A stretch of 64,000 nucleotides of DNA, taken from assembly GCF_003173615.1 (NCBI RefSeq), contig NZ_QGNA01000004.1, positions 372,001 through 436,000 on the forward strand, given 5' to 3'. The translations under genes were made by a program, and so were the position numbers. Under the pieces are notes generated by a model. That model was not told the DNA's origin. It worked only from the letters and a program-made list of their open reading frames with translations, and made no database searches. This DNA is from Falsiroseomonas bella. GTDB taxonomy: Bacteria > Pseudomonadota > Alphaproteobacteria > Acetobacterales > Acetobacteraceae. Positions 24,827-34,119 of the stretch are shown in pieces; positions within the stretch are counted from its first letter, which is position 1; every line of letters starts with the position of its first letter.

Positions 24827-27800
24827 CTACAGGATCAGGTTCGCCGCGGTGATGCCGGCCGTGTAGTTGTTCAGCGTCACCATGAACTCGGCGTTGTTCA
24901 CGTTGCCATCGGTGTTGACGATGATGACCGTGTTGGCGCCGGAGACATACCAGGCGACCTGGTCGTCCGCGTCGAAGTTCGCGCCCGGGTCGGTCTTCAG
25001 CGTAAGCCCGCCGAAGGCGCTGAAGTCCAGCAGGTCCGCGCCGCTGCCGAAGTCGGTGATGATGTCGTTGGTGTCGGCCGTGCTGAGGAATACGAAGCGA
25101 TCGGCGTCGGTGCCGCCGCTGACGCTCCCCGACAGCGTGTCCGCGCCGTAGCCGCCGATCAGGATGTCCTCGCCGCCGCGGCCGCGGATGGAGTCGTTGC
25201 CCGAGCCGCCATAGAGCGTGTCGGCGAGGCTGGTCGAGCCGGTCAGCGTGTCGTTGCCCGAACCGCCATAGAGCAGCGGGCTGCCGTTCAGCGAGTCGTG
25301 GTCGTTGCCGCCATACAGCGTGCCGCCGCCGGAGGAGCCGGTCAGCGTGTCGTTGCCGTCGCCGCCGATCAGCACGTCGTCGTTGCCGCCGCCGGACATG
25401 ATGTCGTTGCCCGGCCCGCCGTCGATCCAGTCGTTGCCGTTGTTGCCGGTGATGTTGTCGTTGCCGCCCTCGCCGAAGACGGCGTCGTCGCCGGAGCCCG
25501 CCGTGATCGTGTCGTTGCCGTCGCCGGCCCTGATGAGCTCCGACCCCGAGGTGCCGGTGATCGAGTCGCCGCCGTCGCCATAGGTGACGTAGGTGCCGGT
25601 GGGGGCGGCCGGTGTGGGCGGGTTGTCGTTCGGGTCGCCGGCGCCGCGGAAGGGGCTCGGCAGGAAGGGCTCGTCGGCGCCGGCGATGTCGATCACGATC
25701 GTCGTCGTCCCGCCGTCGAGCGCGGTGACCAGAAGGCTGTCCTGCACCGTCGTGCCGGTGGTCAGCGCCTGCACCGCCAGGTCGCCGTTGCGCAGCGTGT
25801 AGGTCCATGCGCCGGTGGCGAGCACGAAGGTGAAGTCGCCATAGCTGCCGGCAAGGCCGCCCGTTTCGAGGAAGCCGGCCTCGCCGGGATCGGGATCCAC
25901 CACCGTCAGCGTGCCGGACGCCAGCAGCGTGCCGTCCTCGGCGACGTTGCCGGTCGCCTTGCCGGTGAAGCTCGCCGGATCGGCGACCGGGTTGACGGTG
26001 ATCTCGACGAGCTGCGTGGCCGTGCCGCCCTTGCCGTCGCTGATCGTCACCGTGAAGCTGTCGCTGCCCGAGAAGTTCGACTGCGGCGTGTACCAGAAAT
26101 TGCCGTTGGAGGAGAGCAGCAGCACGCTGCCATGCGCGGGCCCGTCGCCGTCCAGCACGGTGAAGCTCAGCGCGTCGTTGTCCGGGTCGCTCGCCTGCAC
26201 GTCGCCGACGATCGAGCTGTCCTCGTCGCCGACGCCGCCGGTGTAGCCTTCCGCCACTGGCGCGTCGCCGACCGGCGCCACGGTGACCTCGACGAGCTGC
26301 GTGGTCACCCCGCCGCGGTTGTCGCGGATGGTCACGATGAAGCTGTCGGTGCCGAACCAGTCGGGCTCGGGCGTGTAGGTGAAGGCGCCGGTGTCGGCGT
26401 CCACCAGCACGCCTCCGTTGAAGGGCGCGTCGCCGGGCTCGACGGTGAAGACCAGGTCGTCGCCGTCGATGTCGAGCGCGAAGACCTGGCCGAGGATGGC
26501 GCTGTCCTCGTCGCCCGACCCGCCCTCGAAGCCCTCGGCCAGCGGGGCGTCGTTCACCGGCGCGACGGTGACCGTGACGGTCTGGACGGTGAAGCCGCCC
26601 TGGCCGTCGCCGATCGTCACGACGAAGCTGTCCATGCCGGAGAAGTCCGCATCCGGCGTGTAGGTCACCTCGCCGCTGCCGGCATCGATCTGCACATCGC
26701 CATGCGCGGCGCCGTCGCCGGGCGCGATGACGAATTCCAGCGTACCGCCGTCCTTGTCCGCGGCGAGGATGGTGAAGGTGAGCGGCTGCTCCTCGTCGGT
26801 GTCGACGGCGCGCGTTGCCGCGGCGTCCGGGCCGTCGTTCACGGATGCGACGGAGATTTGCACCAGCTGGAAGGCGAAGCCGCCCTTGCCGTCGGTGATC
26901 GTCACCGTGAAGGCGTCGTCGCCGTGGAAGTCAGCGTCGGGTGTATAGAGGAAGCTGCCATCGGCCTCCAGGGTGACGCTGCCATGTGCCGGACCGTCGC
27001 CGGGCGCGACGCTGAACAGCAGCGTGTCGTCGTCGCCGTCGCTCGCCAGCACCTGGCCGGCGATGCCGGTGTCCTCGTCGCCGGTGCCGCCGGTGAAGCC
27101 CTCGGCGAGCGGCAGCGCGTTGGACTGCGCCGGATCGTCGGTGGAGAGCACGAGGTCGTCCGCCGACCAGCCGATGCCGCCGCCGACGCGCGAGCCGAGG
27201 GTCAGGTCCTTGAAGCCGCCGTCGCTGAAGGCGTCGAAGAAGGCGTCCGTCGCGCCCTCGAAGGCGACGTCATTGATGCTGATGGACCGGGCGAGGTAGT
27301 CGATCTTCACCCGCGTGCCGCTGGCCAGGAGGCCGAGGTCGAGCTCGCCCGCCGAGGCGTCCTGCACGAAGCCGCCCTGCAGGTCGCCATTGGTGTCGCG
27401 GATCGTCGCCCCGTCGCTGTCGATCACCACGCCGGCGCTGCCGGCATTCGCGACGCGCACGGTGAAGCTCGCCTCCACCAGCACGCGGCCCTGCTTGATC
27501 TCGAAGTTGATCGCGTCGCCGTCGTTGAGCCGGGTGGCGCCGCCATTCGGATCGAAGCCGCTGCCGTTCAGGAAGCCGAAGCCCGCATCGTTGGAGAAGA
27601 CCACGCGGTTGCCGGTCTCGCTGCCCTCCAGGCTGGCGCCCGAGAGCTTCGCGGCGTTGGCCTTGCCAAGGCCGGTGATCGCGATGGGATCGTCGGCGCT
27701 GTCGAGCGTGTTCGTCACGTCGAGCAGCCGGCCGCCGCCGCCGATGTCGGCGACGTTGTGCGCGACGACGCCCTCGCCGACGCGCAGGTCGCCGGTGGTG

Positions 27801-28051
27801 GTCACCTGGCCGGCGAGCGCGGTGTCCACGCCATCCTCGAGGTTGATGCCGAGTGCCGCCTGCTGCTCGACCGTGCCGGTGAAGGCGAGCAGCTGCTGCC
27901 ACTCGCTGCCCGTGTAGTCATAGGTGCCGCCGGAGACCGTGCGGGAGGCGAAGTCCGCGGCGGAGTCCAGAAGCTCGACTTGCGGCCCGGTGCTCCCGCC
28001 GTTCTCGAAGCGCACCGCGCGGGTGCCGAACCAGATCTGCTCGATGGCCAT
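24827..28051 (-). CDS. RTX adhesin-like protein with cadherin/VCBS-type repeats
   Basis: 1074 residues. About 310 N-terminal residues of mixed beta structure are followed by four tandem cadherin/VCBS-like repeats of about 92-96 residues (about 312-690), each with a GDEDxxIxGxVxAxDxDxD opening and a FxGxDSFxVTIxDGxGG core. A further VCBS-like domain (about 690-785) precedes about a dozen GGxGNDxLxG calcium-binding RTX nonapeptides (about 810-965) and a C-terminal RTX secretion module (DADRFVFLSTADTNDIITDF). There is no N-terminal signal peptide, as expected for type I secretion. The protein is probably a calcium-dependent surface or extracellular matrix protein. No type I secretion genes are in the window. 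Confidence 0.88.
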   Translation of the reverse strand: MAIEQIWFGTRAVRFENGGSTGPQVELLDSAADFASRTVSGGTYDYTGSEWQQLLAFTGTVEQQAALGINLEDGVDTALAGQVTTTGDLRVGEGVVAHNVADIGGGGRLLDVTNTLDSADDPIAITGLGKANAAKLSGASLEGSETGNRVVFSNDAGFGFLNGSGFDPNGGATRLNDGDAINFEIKQGRVLVEASFTVRVANAGSAGVVIDSDGATIRDTNGDLQGGFVQDASAGELDLGLLASGTRVKIDYLARSISINDVAFEGATDAFFDAFSDGGFKDLTLGSRVGGGIGWSADDLVLSTDDPAQSNALPLAEGFTGGTGDEDTGIAGQVLASDGDDDTLLFSVAPGDGPAHGSVTLEADGSFLYTPDADFHGDDAFTVTITDGKGGFAFQLVQISVASVNDGPDAAATRAVDTDEEQPLTFTILAADKDGGTLEFVIAPGDGAAHGDVQIDAGSGEVTYTPDADFSGMDSFVVTIGDGQGGFTVQTVTVTVAPVNDAPLAEGFEGGSGDEDSAILGQVFALDIDGDDLVFTVEPGDAPFNGGVLVDADTGAFTYTPEPDWFGTDSFIVTIRDNRGGVTTQLVEVTVAPVGDAPVAEGYTGGVGDEDSSIVGDVQASDPDNDALSFTVLDGDGPAHGSVLLLSSNGNFWYTPQSNFSGSDSFTVTISDGKGGTATQLVEITVNPVADPASFTGKATGNVAEDGTLLASGTLTVVDPDPGEAGFLETGGLAGSYGDFTFVLATGAWTYTLRNGDLAVQALTTGTTVQDSLLVTALDGGTTTIVIDIAGADEPFLPSPFRGAGDPNDNPPTPAAPTGTYVTYGDGGDSITGTSGSELIRAGDGNDTITAGSGDDAVFGEGGNDNITGNNGNDWIDGGPGNDIMSGGGNDDVLIGGDGNDTLTGSSGGGTLYGGNDHDSLNGSPLLYGGSGNDTLTGSTSLADTLYGGSGNDSIRGRGGEDILIGGYGADTLSGSVSGGTDADRFVFLSTADTNDIITDFGSGADLLDFSAFGGLTLKTDPGANFDADDQVAWYVSGANTVIIVNTDGNVNNAEFMVTLNNYTAGITAANLIL

Positions 28052-28385
28052 GGGGTTGGTTCCTGGTGGGGCGAGGCATCGCCGATGCGCGATCTATCCG
28101 CTGCATCCGTTGTAACCGACCACCAACCGGAAATTGTGGGAACGACGGCAGGCACAACGCTTTGCTCTTGCCCTACAATGCAGCGCCCTTCGTGCAAGGC
28201 TGGCGCGCAGAAGCGATCCGCACCGCGGCCGATGGCGTGAAAGGCGGCTTTTTCCGGGCGCTTGCGCCCGCCGGGCCGCGCCGCGCCGGCGCGCGGCCCC
28301 TGACGGCGCCCGCGACGCGGCGTAGGGCTGCACCCGGTCTGCGCGGCTCAAAAAATCATCCAATTCCAGACAGTGTGGAAGGCGC
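28052..28385. other. Intergenic region upstream of the RTX gene
   Basis: 334 bp between the RTX start and the TSUP stop. The RTX-proximal part is relatively AT-rich and should hold its promoter, though I cannot fix -35/-10 boxes. A small hairpin CGGGCGC-TT-GCGCCCG lies at 28255-28270. The short open frames here have no coding character. Confidence 0.5.
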
Positions 28386-29210
28386 CTACCCGCCCAGGTT
28401 GGACAGCACGCGGGCCGCGATGAGCAGCAGCGTGGCCACGAACAGGCCGCGCAGCATCCTCTCCGAGAGCCGGCGCGCCAGCCTTGCGCAGTAGGGTGCG
28501 ACGAGCATCGCCGGCCCGGCCAGCAAGGCGGCGGCAACCATCGCCACGCGCCCGACCGCGTCGCCGGGCAGCCCGTCCGGCGGGCCGGACTCCAGCGCGA
28601 ACACCAGTGCGGAGGGTAGTGCGACCACCAGGTTGAAGGCGGCGCCCGCGCCCACCGCGCGCAGCAGCGGCACGCCGAACAGCCCGAGCACGGGTCCGCT
28701 GAGCGTGCCGGCGCCGATGCCGAGGCCGGCGGCGAGGAAGCCGACCAGCGCCGGCGGCACGAGTCCCAGCAGGCCAGTCGGCAGGTCGGCGCCGATCCGC
28801 AGCCGTCGCCCCGCGAGCATTTGCGCCGCCAGCGCCAGCATAAGCGCCGCGAACACGACAAGGGCGAGCGCCGGCGGCACGACATGCGCCGCCAGCAACC
28901 CCAGCACGCCGCCTACGGCGAGAGCCGGCAGCCAGGCGCGCAGGATCGGGCGATCGAGCGTGCCCGCGCGCGCATGGCCCCACAGCGCGGGCGCCGCCGC
29001 CAGCGCGACGACAAGATGCGCGGTGCCTACGGACACCGGCAGCCGCGCCTCCTCCGCGACGCCGATCGCGGCGAAGACGTCGAGCAGGACCGGCACCGCG
29101 ATCACGCCGCCGCCGATGCCGAGCAGCCCGCCAACCGCGCCGATCAGTGCACCGGCCACGCCGAGCGCGAGGATGGCCGGAAGCGCGTATCCGGCGATGG
29201 TCTCGAACAC
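28386..29210 (-). CDS. TSUP-family (TauE/SafE-like) sulfur-anion transporter
   Basis: 274 residues with about eight membrane helices in two repeats; the opening GALIGAVGGLLGIGGGVIAVPVLL and the repeat LAAGLGIGAGTLSGPVLGLFG are the TSUP signatures. Members export sulfite, sulfoacetate or related organosulfur anions, or move sulfite/thiosulfate. No ATG precedes the conserved part; a GTG at 29210 is the likely start, 38 bases after the YeeE stop. With the YeeE/YedE and DUF302 genes upstream it forms a probable sulfur-transport operon. Substrate is inferred from family only. Confidence 0.85.
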   Translation of the reverse strand: MFETIAGYALPAILALGVAGALIGAVGGLLGIGGGVIAVPVLLDVFAAIGVAEEARLPVSVGTAHLVVALAAAPALWGHARAGTLDRPILRAWLPALAVGGVLGLLAAHVVPPALALVVFAALMLALAAQMLAGRRLRIGADLPTGLLGLVPPALVGFLAAGLGIGAGTLSGPVLGLFGVPLLRAVGAGAAFNLVVALPSALVFALESGPPDGLPGDAVGRVAMVAAALLAGPAMLVAPYCARLARRLSERMLRGLFVATLLLIAARVLSNLGG

Positions 29211-29248
29211 GCCCCAGGTCTCGCGCCGCGGGCGGTGGCTGGCAAGGG

Positions 29249-30361
29249 TCAGCGGCGCGGCAAGCCGAACAGCGGGCGCAGCCTGATCCCGATCCAGCAG
29301 CCGGGCAGCACGGCCAGGAACCAGACGAAGCCGTGCAGGCTGGCCGAGCCGACGCCGCCGATGAAGGCGCCCACATTGCAGCCGAAAGAGAGCCGCGTGC
29401 CGATTCCCATCAACAGACCGCCCAGCGCCGCCCCCACCGCGCCGCGTCGCCCGAGCGGCGCACCGTGCCGGAGGCCGCCGCCCGCCGCTGCGGCCAACAG
29501 CGCGCCCAGCAGCAGCCCGATGTCGGCCAGCGACGAGTGCACGGCCAGCAACGGGCCGCGCAGCGCCTCCGCTGCCCAGGGCTCCATCCAGAAGGCGGTG
29601 GCCGAGAGCTCGAAGCCGAGCGCCTGGACCACCTTCGCGCCCCACAGCGCCAGCCCGGTGGTGATCCCCCAGGGCATCCCCGACACGAGGAAAAGCAGCG
29701 CGACCAGCACCCCGATCAGCACCCCCGCCCGCAGCCGCGCCGCCTCGGGCCGCGCGCCGCGCAGCAGCGCGAGCGCACCGAGCGCGAGCACCGCCTCCAC
29801 GACGAGAAGGGCGCCCCAGGGGCCGAGCAGGGCGAGCAGGTCCACCGTGCCGAAGCCCGGCAAGGCGAGGCCCATCGGCAGCAGCAGGCTGCCGATCACC
29901 CCGCCCAGGCAGAAGAAGGGCAGCGCCACCCACATCCGCCGCGAGCCCTGGCCCGCCGCGACCAGCACGCCGGAGCCGCAGCCATTGGCGATCTGCATGC
30001 CGATGCCGAAGACGAAGGCGCCCAGCAGCAGCGGCAGCCCGATCGGCGCGACGAAGCGGCCATGGCCCGGCGCCAGCGCCGCCACGGGCAGGATCACCGC
30101 GGCGGCAATGGCGGGAATGACGAAGCTCGCTGCGACGGCGCGCCCGTCGCCCCCTTCGAGCAGCGCGCGGAATCCGCCGGCGAAGCCAAAGTCGAGCCGG
30201 ACGAAGGCGGCGCCGAGCAGCAGCGCGACGATGAAGACGCCGGGCAGCGCCGGGTCGGGCAGCGCCGGCAGCATCGCCGTGATGCCGATGACAGCGGCGA
30301 CTCCGAGCGCCAGGACGCCAAGGCTCGCGCGCGCAGGCGGCGCGACGGCGGCGCCGCGCAT
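29249..30361 (-). CDS. YeeE/YedE (TsuA-like) thiosulfate/sulfur transporter
   Basis: 370 residues, about ten to eleven membrane helices in two halves. The two conserved cysteine loops are present: QIANGCGSG in the first half and RLSFGCNVGAFIGG in the second. In the thiosulfate transporter TsuA such cysteines guide the substrate. It starts five bases after the DUF302 stop and precedes a TSUP gene. The protein should take up thiosulfate or another reduced sulfur species through the inner membrane. A fused two-half form such as this is common in proteobacteria. Confidence 0.87.
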   Translation of the reverse strand: MRGAAVAPPARASLGVLALGVAAVIGITAMLPALPDPALPGVFIVALLLGAAFVRLDFGFAGGFRALLEGGDGRAVAASFVIPAIAAAVILPVAALAPGHGRFVAPIGLPLLLGAFVFGIGMQIANGCGSGVLVAAGQGSRRMWVALPFFCLGGVIGSLLLPMGLALPGFGTVDLLALLGPWGALLVVEAVLALGALALLRGARPEAARLRAGVLIGVLVALLFLVSGMPWGITTGLALWGAKVVQALGFELSATAFWMEPWAAEALRGPLLAVHSSLADIGLLLGALLAAAAGGGLRHGAPLGRRGAVGAALGGLLMGIGTRLSFGCNVGAFIGGVGSASLHGFVWFLAVLPGCWIGIRLRPLFGLPRR

Positions 30362-30366
30362 CCGCC

Positions 30367-30873
30367 TCAGCCCGCCGCCTGGCGGACGAGGCGATCCAGG
30401 AGGGCCTCGGTGCCGGCCTGCTGCTCGGGCGGCACCGCGATCCCATGCCGGGCGAAGACGCGCGCCGCGATGTCGGCGCCGGTGCTGCGGGTGATGAAGA
30501 CCCGGCCCGCATCGTCCTGCCAGACGAGCACGCGCATCGGCAGGTCCAGCGCCAGCGTCGGCCGCCCGGCCATCGCGCCGGTGCCGGCGCGGGGATTGCC
30601 GAACAGGATGACCGTGCGCGGCGCGAGCGAAAGGCCCGCCGCGCGCGCGGCTTCGGCATGGTCGACTTCCGCGAAGACGATCCAGCCCGCTTCGCGCACT
30701 GCGGCGGCGAATCGCTCGATGGTCGGCCGCACGGCATGGGCGCTCGGCACGGTGACGAGGCCGTCCTGCTGTGCGGCCGCGGGCAGGCTCGCCAGCAGCG
30801 GCGCGAGCCCCGCGGCGGCGAGCAGCGGGCGGCGGCGGATGAGGCCTGGGGGGCGGATGGCTGGGTTGGGCAT
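30367..30873 (-). CDS. DUF302 protein with export signal
   Basis: 168 residues. The N-terminus ([20 protein letters not shown], cut near AAAQ) is a probable Tat or Sec signal, followed by one DUF302 domain with the usual pattern FAAAVREAGWIVFAEVDHAEAARAAG and ILFGNPRAGTGAM. DUF302 proteins are small periplasmic proteins often found with sulfur or heavy-metal genes; the biochemical role is unknown. The 30873 ATG places the signal at the N-terminus; a longer frame to 30960 would add an arginine-rich leader. It heads the operon with YeeE/YedE and TSUP. Confidence 0.83.
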   Translation of the reverse strand: MPNPAIRPPGLIRRRPLLAAAGLAPLLASLPAAAQQDGLVTVPSAHAVRPTIERFAAAVREAGWIVFAEVDHAEAARAAGLSLAPRTVILFGNPRAGTGAMAGRPTLALDLPMRVLVWQDDAGRVFITRSTGADIAARVFARHGIAVPPEQQAGTEALLDRLVRQAAG

Positions 30874-31151
30874 GGCGCGGCGTCCGGTGATGGTGCGTCT
30901 GGCCGGCGCTTCGCCGCGAAGGGCGGAGAGGTTACGCGCCCGGTCCGGCCCGCGCCGCATGCGTGGCGATTTCGCGCTTGCGCCCGGCGGTCGCGCCGCG
31001 CTATCCGCGCGCCTGCATCAGGAGTTGGGCCGACGCCCAACGCCAACCGGCCTTCCCGGGCACGGTGGCGCCTCCGCAAGGGGGGATGCGGCCATTCCGG
31101 CAAACATTCGGGAAGCGCCGCCGTCGGTCACGCTCCACAGAGGAGGGTGAC

Positions 31152-31451
31152 ATGTTCGATACGGCGGGCACCGCCCCGGATCTCTCGCTGCTGCTCGGGC
31201 CGCATGATCGCGCGGTCTTCCTCGGCATGGCGGATTGGCGCACGCGCAGCGGGCGGGTGGAGAGCTCGCTGTTCTACGTCGTGCTGCACCGCGCCGGTGC
31301 GCAGCACTGGACGCAGGCCTGCCGAATCGTGCCGGATGGCCGGCCAGGCCATCTCAGCGTGCATGTCGAGCGCATCGCGGAGGGCGATCGCTGCGTGGAG
31401 CTCGCCGCCTGGTTCGGCGAGCGGCTGCATGCGCAGCGCGGCGGAGCGTAG
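31152..31451 (+). CDS. Conserved-looking hypothetical protein
   Basis: 99 residues, with the pattern SLFYVVLHRAGAQHWTQACR and LSVHVERIAEGDRCVELAAWF suggesting a small alpha+beta domain. It has an excellent ribosome site (GAGGAGGGTGAC before the ATG). No signal peptide or metal motif. It is convergent with the solute-binding gene 23 bases downstream and divergent from the DUF302 operon. I do not recognise the family. Confidence 0.65.
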   Translation: MFDTAGTAPDLSLLLGPHDRAVFLGMADWRTRSGRVESSLFYVVLHRAGAQHWTQACRIVPDGRPGHLSVHVERIAEGDRCVELAAWFGERLHAQRGGA

Positions 31452-31474
31452 CAACCGCCGCGCGGACGCGAAGT

Positions 31475-32509
31475 TCAGCCGGTGACCGGGCCGAATTCGC
31501 GCGCGGCGCGCGGCGGCAGGAAGTCGCGGCGGAACACGTCGCCATTCGCCGGCGTGCGCGGCAGGCCGAAGACCTCGACGGCCTGCGCGATCGCACGCGT
31601 CAGCCGCGCATCGTCGAGGTCGCCCGCGCCGAGGCGGCGGCCCTCGGGCGTCGCGATCAGCGTGCGCCACGCGAATTCCACGCGGCCGATCTCCATCGGA
31701 GCGTTGATCGTCGCATCCACGCGCCGCATCACCTCGGCGGCAAGCGGCGGATTCGCGCCGATTTCCAGCATCGCGCGGTTAATCGCCGCGACCATGCCGC
31801 GCACGCCGTTCGGGTTGTCGCGCAGCAGGCGCTGCGAGACCATCGTGCCGTTCGAGTAGAGGTCGATCCCGAAGTCGGAGAACAGGAACCAGCGCAGGTC
31901 CTTGTCGGGGTCGAGGCCGAGCGCGCGGAAATTGGTGTGCGCCGTCACGGTGAACACCGCGCCCAGGTCGAACTGGTCGCGCAGCAGCATCGGCTCCTGC
32001 AGCGCCGGCGCGATGGAGACGATCGGGTTGCGCGGCAGGTCGATGCCGTTCAGCCGCGCGAACAGCGGAAGCAGTTGCATCGTGGTGGAGCCGGGCGAGC
32101 CGCCGATGCGCTTGCCGGCCATGTCGGCCACCGTGCGAATCGGGCCGGAGGCCTTGGCGATCAGCGCGAAGGGCGGCGTGTTGTACATCTGGTAGACCAT
32201 CACCGGCGCCTCGCCGGGACGGTTCGCCGCCTGCTGGATGATCGCATTCTGGTCGCCGAAGCCCGCATCATAGGCACCGGCCATGATGCGCGTGACGGTC
32301 GCGGTGGAGCCCTCGCCCTGATCGATGGTCACGTCGAGCCCGGCTTCGCGGAACCAGCCGCGCTCGCGCGCCAGGTAGAACCACGCATGCACGCCCTGGA
32401 AGCGCCAGTCGAGCGTGAAGCGGATGGGTGTCAGTGCCTGGGCGAGGGCAGGGGCGGCGAGGAGCGAAGCGGGCGCGGCGGCCAGCAGGGCGCGGCGGGA
32501 GAAGGGCAT
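31475..32509 (-). CDS. NMT1/SsuA-like ABC solute-binding protein
   Basis: 344 residues. A signal peptide ([20 protein letters not shown], cut near ALAQA, with a twin Arg) precedes a periplasmic-binding fold of the NMT1/THI5-like type: [25 protein letters not shown], then [17 protein letters not shown]. The family binds thiamine precursors, alkanesulfonates, taurine or nitrate. The start at 32509 has AAGGAAC upstream. No permease or ATPase gene is adjacent, so the receptor either uses a transporter elsewhere or is an orphan. A sulfonate ligand would fit the other sulfur genes nearby, but this is only a suggestion. Confidence 0.85.
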   Translation of the reverse strand: MPFSRRALLAAAPASLLAAPALAQALTPIRFTLDWRFQGVHAWFYLARERGWFREAGLDVTIDQGEGSTATVTRIMAGAYDAGFGDQNAIIQQAANRPGEAPVMVYQMYNTPPFALIAKASGPIRTVADMAGKRIGGSPGSTTMQLLPLFARLNGIDLPRNPIVSIAPALQEPMLLRDQFDLGAVFTVTAHTNFRALGLDPDKDLRWFLFSDFGIDLYSNGTMVSQRLLRDNPNGVRGMVAAINRAMLEIGANPPLAAEVMRRVDATINAPMEIGRVEFAWRTLIATPEGRRLGAGDLDDARLTRAIAQAVEVFGLPRTPANGDVFRRDFLPPRAAREFGPVTG

Positions 32510-32588
32510 CGGGACAGTTCCTTGCTCGGATCGCGGCCGGGCGGCCGGGTCCAATCAAGCAACCCCCATGCCAGGAATTACGACCGCG

Positions 32589-32774
32589 TCATGCGCCGGT
32601 CAGGCGAGCCTCATGGCGCCCATGCGTCAGGGCGAGGCCAGCCGAGGGCTTGTCCCGCAGCTCGGCCAACAGGGACCAGACCTTGTGCGGATCCATGCGC
32701 GTCTCGGGGTCGTTCAGAAGCCGGTCGAGTTCCGCCAGCTTCGCCTCGATCTCGCGCTCGGTCATTGTTTTCAT
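32589..32774 (-). CDS. Small hypothetical protein (helical)
   Basis: 61 residues with a central segment EREIEAKLAELDRLLNDPETRMDPHKVWSLL that looks like small conserved alphaproteobacterial proteins of unknown role. A start at 32765 (three codons shorter) has better spacing to AGGA and may be the real one. No cysteine or signal. It lies between the solute-binding gene and a larger hypothetical on the same strand, separated by 79 and 104 bases. Confidence 0.65.
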   Translation of the reverse strand: MKTMTEREIEAKLAELDRLLNDPETRMDPHKVWSLLAELRDKPSAGLALTHGRHEARLTGA

Positions 32775-32878
32775 GTCCTGCGGTCCGGGCAGCCGCCCGC
32801 CCATTCGCGGTGCCGACGCCCGGGAACCATGCAGCAGGAACGTGGCGGCTCATCAGCGGTTGCGTGGCGTCCGCGTGA

Positions 32879-34084
32879 TCAATTCGACGACAGGATGGCA
32901 GGCGCGAGCGCCGCGGACTTCGAGGCCGGGTGGCTCGGGTTGCGGAAGCGCAGCTCGCCCTCCGCCGCGGCGTCCGGCGGGGCCATGCCGAACAGCTCCA
33001 TCCGGCTGGCGCAGGTCACGGCCACCACGCGCCGGGCGGTCGCCTCCGTCATCCAGCGCCGCGTCGCGCCTTCCAGCTCCATCCTCTCCCGCAGGCCGCG
33101 CCACTCGCCGCGGTCCAGGTCGTCGAGGAAGACCGAGAGGATGCCGGGATGCGCGCCCGACAGGCGCTGCTCGGCGGCTGCCGCCATGCGCCGCGTGGCA
33201 GCGGTCGCGATGGCATTCTCCCGCCCGGCCCGCGCCGCCATGACGAAGACCGAGCCGCTGTCGGGCGCCGAGGTCACGGCGAGATGCGCCTCCTCCCCGA
33301 ACTGCGCGCGCAGCTGCGCGGGCAGGCCGCGCACCGCCACCTGGGCGCCGGCCAGCACGAGCGGGTCGAGCTTGAGCACGGCGTCGGCCCCGGCGTCCTG
33401 GCGCTTCTGCTCGGCCAGCAGGCCGCTGATGCGGCGGTGCAGCTCCGCCACCTGGTCGTCCGAGACCATGCCCTCCGGCAGGGTCATCTTCAGCAGGTAG
33501 CGGCCGGGATGGGCGGCGAGCCAGGTCTGCAGCTCGGGATTCACGCGGTCCACCAGGGCGCACCAGTCGCCGCGATGCACCTGCCGGCCTTCCTCGGCCG
33601 AGACGGTCTCGCACGCCACCTCGGCGGTCGCGCCGTCGCGGCTGATGGTCAGATCCCAGGGCGTCTCCTCGGCGAGCCCCGTGAAGGCGACCGTGAAGCC
33701 CATCGCGCGGTGGCGCTCCGCCGTGCGCAGCAGGTGGAACAGCGGCATCAGCGTCGCCTCGCCGCTGAGCCCTGCCTCGATCCGGTCGCGCAGCCGCTTG
33801 CGCGGTTCCGGCGGCAGCGCGGCCGAGAGCCGCACCGCCTGGCGCGCGAAGGCGACGATGCGCTGCTCGGCCGGCGTCGCGCGCTCGAGGCTCGGCGTCT
33901 CGGCGAGCCGGGCGAGAACGAGTTCCAGCGCATGGCGCTGCTGCGCCGCGCGGCCAGCGAGCGAGGGCGCCGCGGTGCGGCGGCCGAGCTCCGTCAGGCG
34001 GCTGGTCCAGCGGCGCGCGCCGCAAAGGGCGCGGAAGCGCGCAAGGTCGGCCGGATCCGGCCTGTGGTCGGCGGAGGAGGACAT
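32879..34084 (-). CDS. Hypothetical protein, 401 residues
   Basis: A soluble protein without signal peptide or membrane helices. The N-terminal third is helical and Arg/Ala-rich. The middle (HRAMGFTVAFTGLAEETPWDLTISRDGATAEVACETVSAEEG) has a beta-rich pattern with ETVSAEEGRQVHRGDW that recalls restriction-endonuclease-like folds in its acidic spacing, but I cannot support that. The C-terminal part is mixed. Start at 34084 follows the VPTPGA-protein stop by 35 bases. No family recognised; codon use is like its neighbours. Confidence 0.65.
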   Translation of the reverse strand: MSSSADHRPDPADLARFRALCGARRWTSRLTELGRRTAAPSLAGRAAQQRHALELVLARLAETPSLERATPAEQRIVAFARQAVRLSAALPPEPRKRLRDRIEAGLSGEATLMPLFHLLRTAERHRAMGFTVAFTGLAEETPWDLTISRDGATAEVACETVSAEEGRQVHRGDWCALVDRVNPELQTWLAAHPGRYLLKMTLPEGMVSDDQVAELHRRISGLLAEQKRQDAGADAVLKLDPLVLAGAQVAVRGLPAQLRAQFGEEAHLAVTSAPDSGSVFVMAARAGRENAIATAATRRMAAAAEQRLSGAHPGILSVFLDDLDRGEWRGLRERMELEGATRRWMTEATARRVVAVTCASRMELFGMAPPDAAAEGELRFRNPSHPASKSAALAPAILSSN

Positions 34085-34119
34085 GCGACGACCCGGTTTG
34101 TTGTGGTGTTGCGGCGTTC

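Noticed and set aside
25150-25600. Tandem DNA repeats that might be a CRISPR or satellite array
   Set aside because: They encode the GGxGxDxL RTX nonapeptides of the minus-strand protein; the units are in frame and diverged.
28134-28325. Short plus-strand frame in the RTX-TSUP gap
   Set aside because: No ribosome site, arginine-rich shadow-like composition, no domain.
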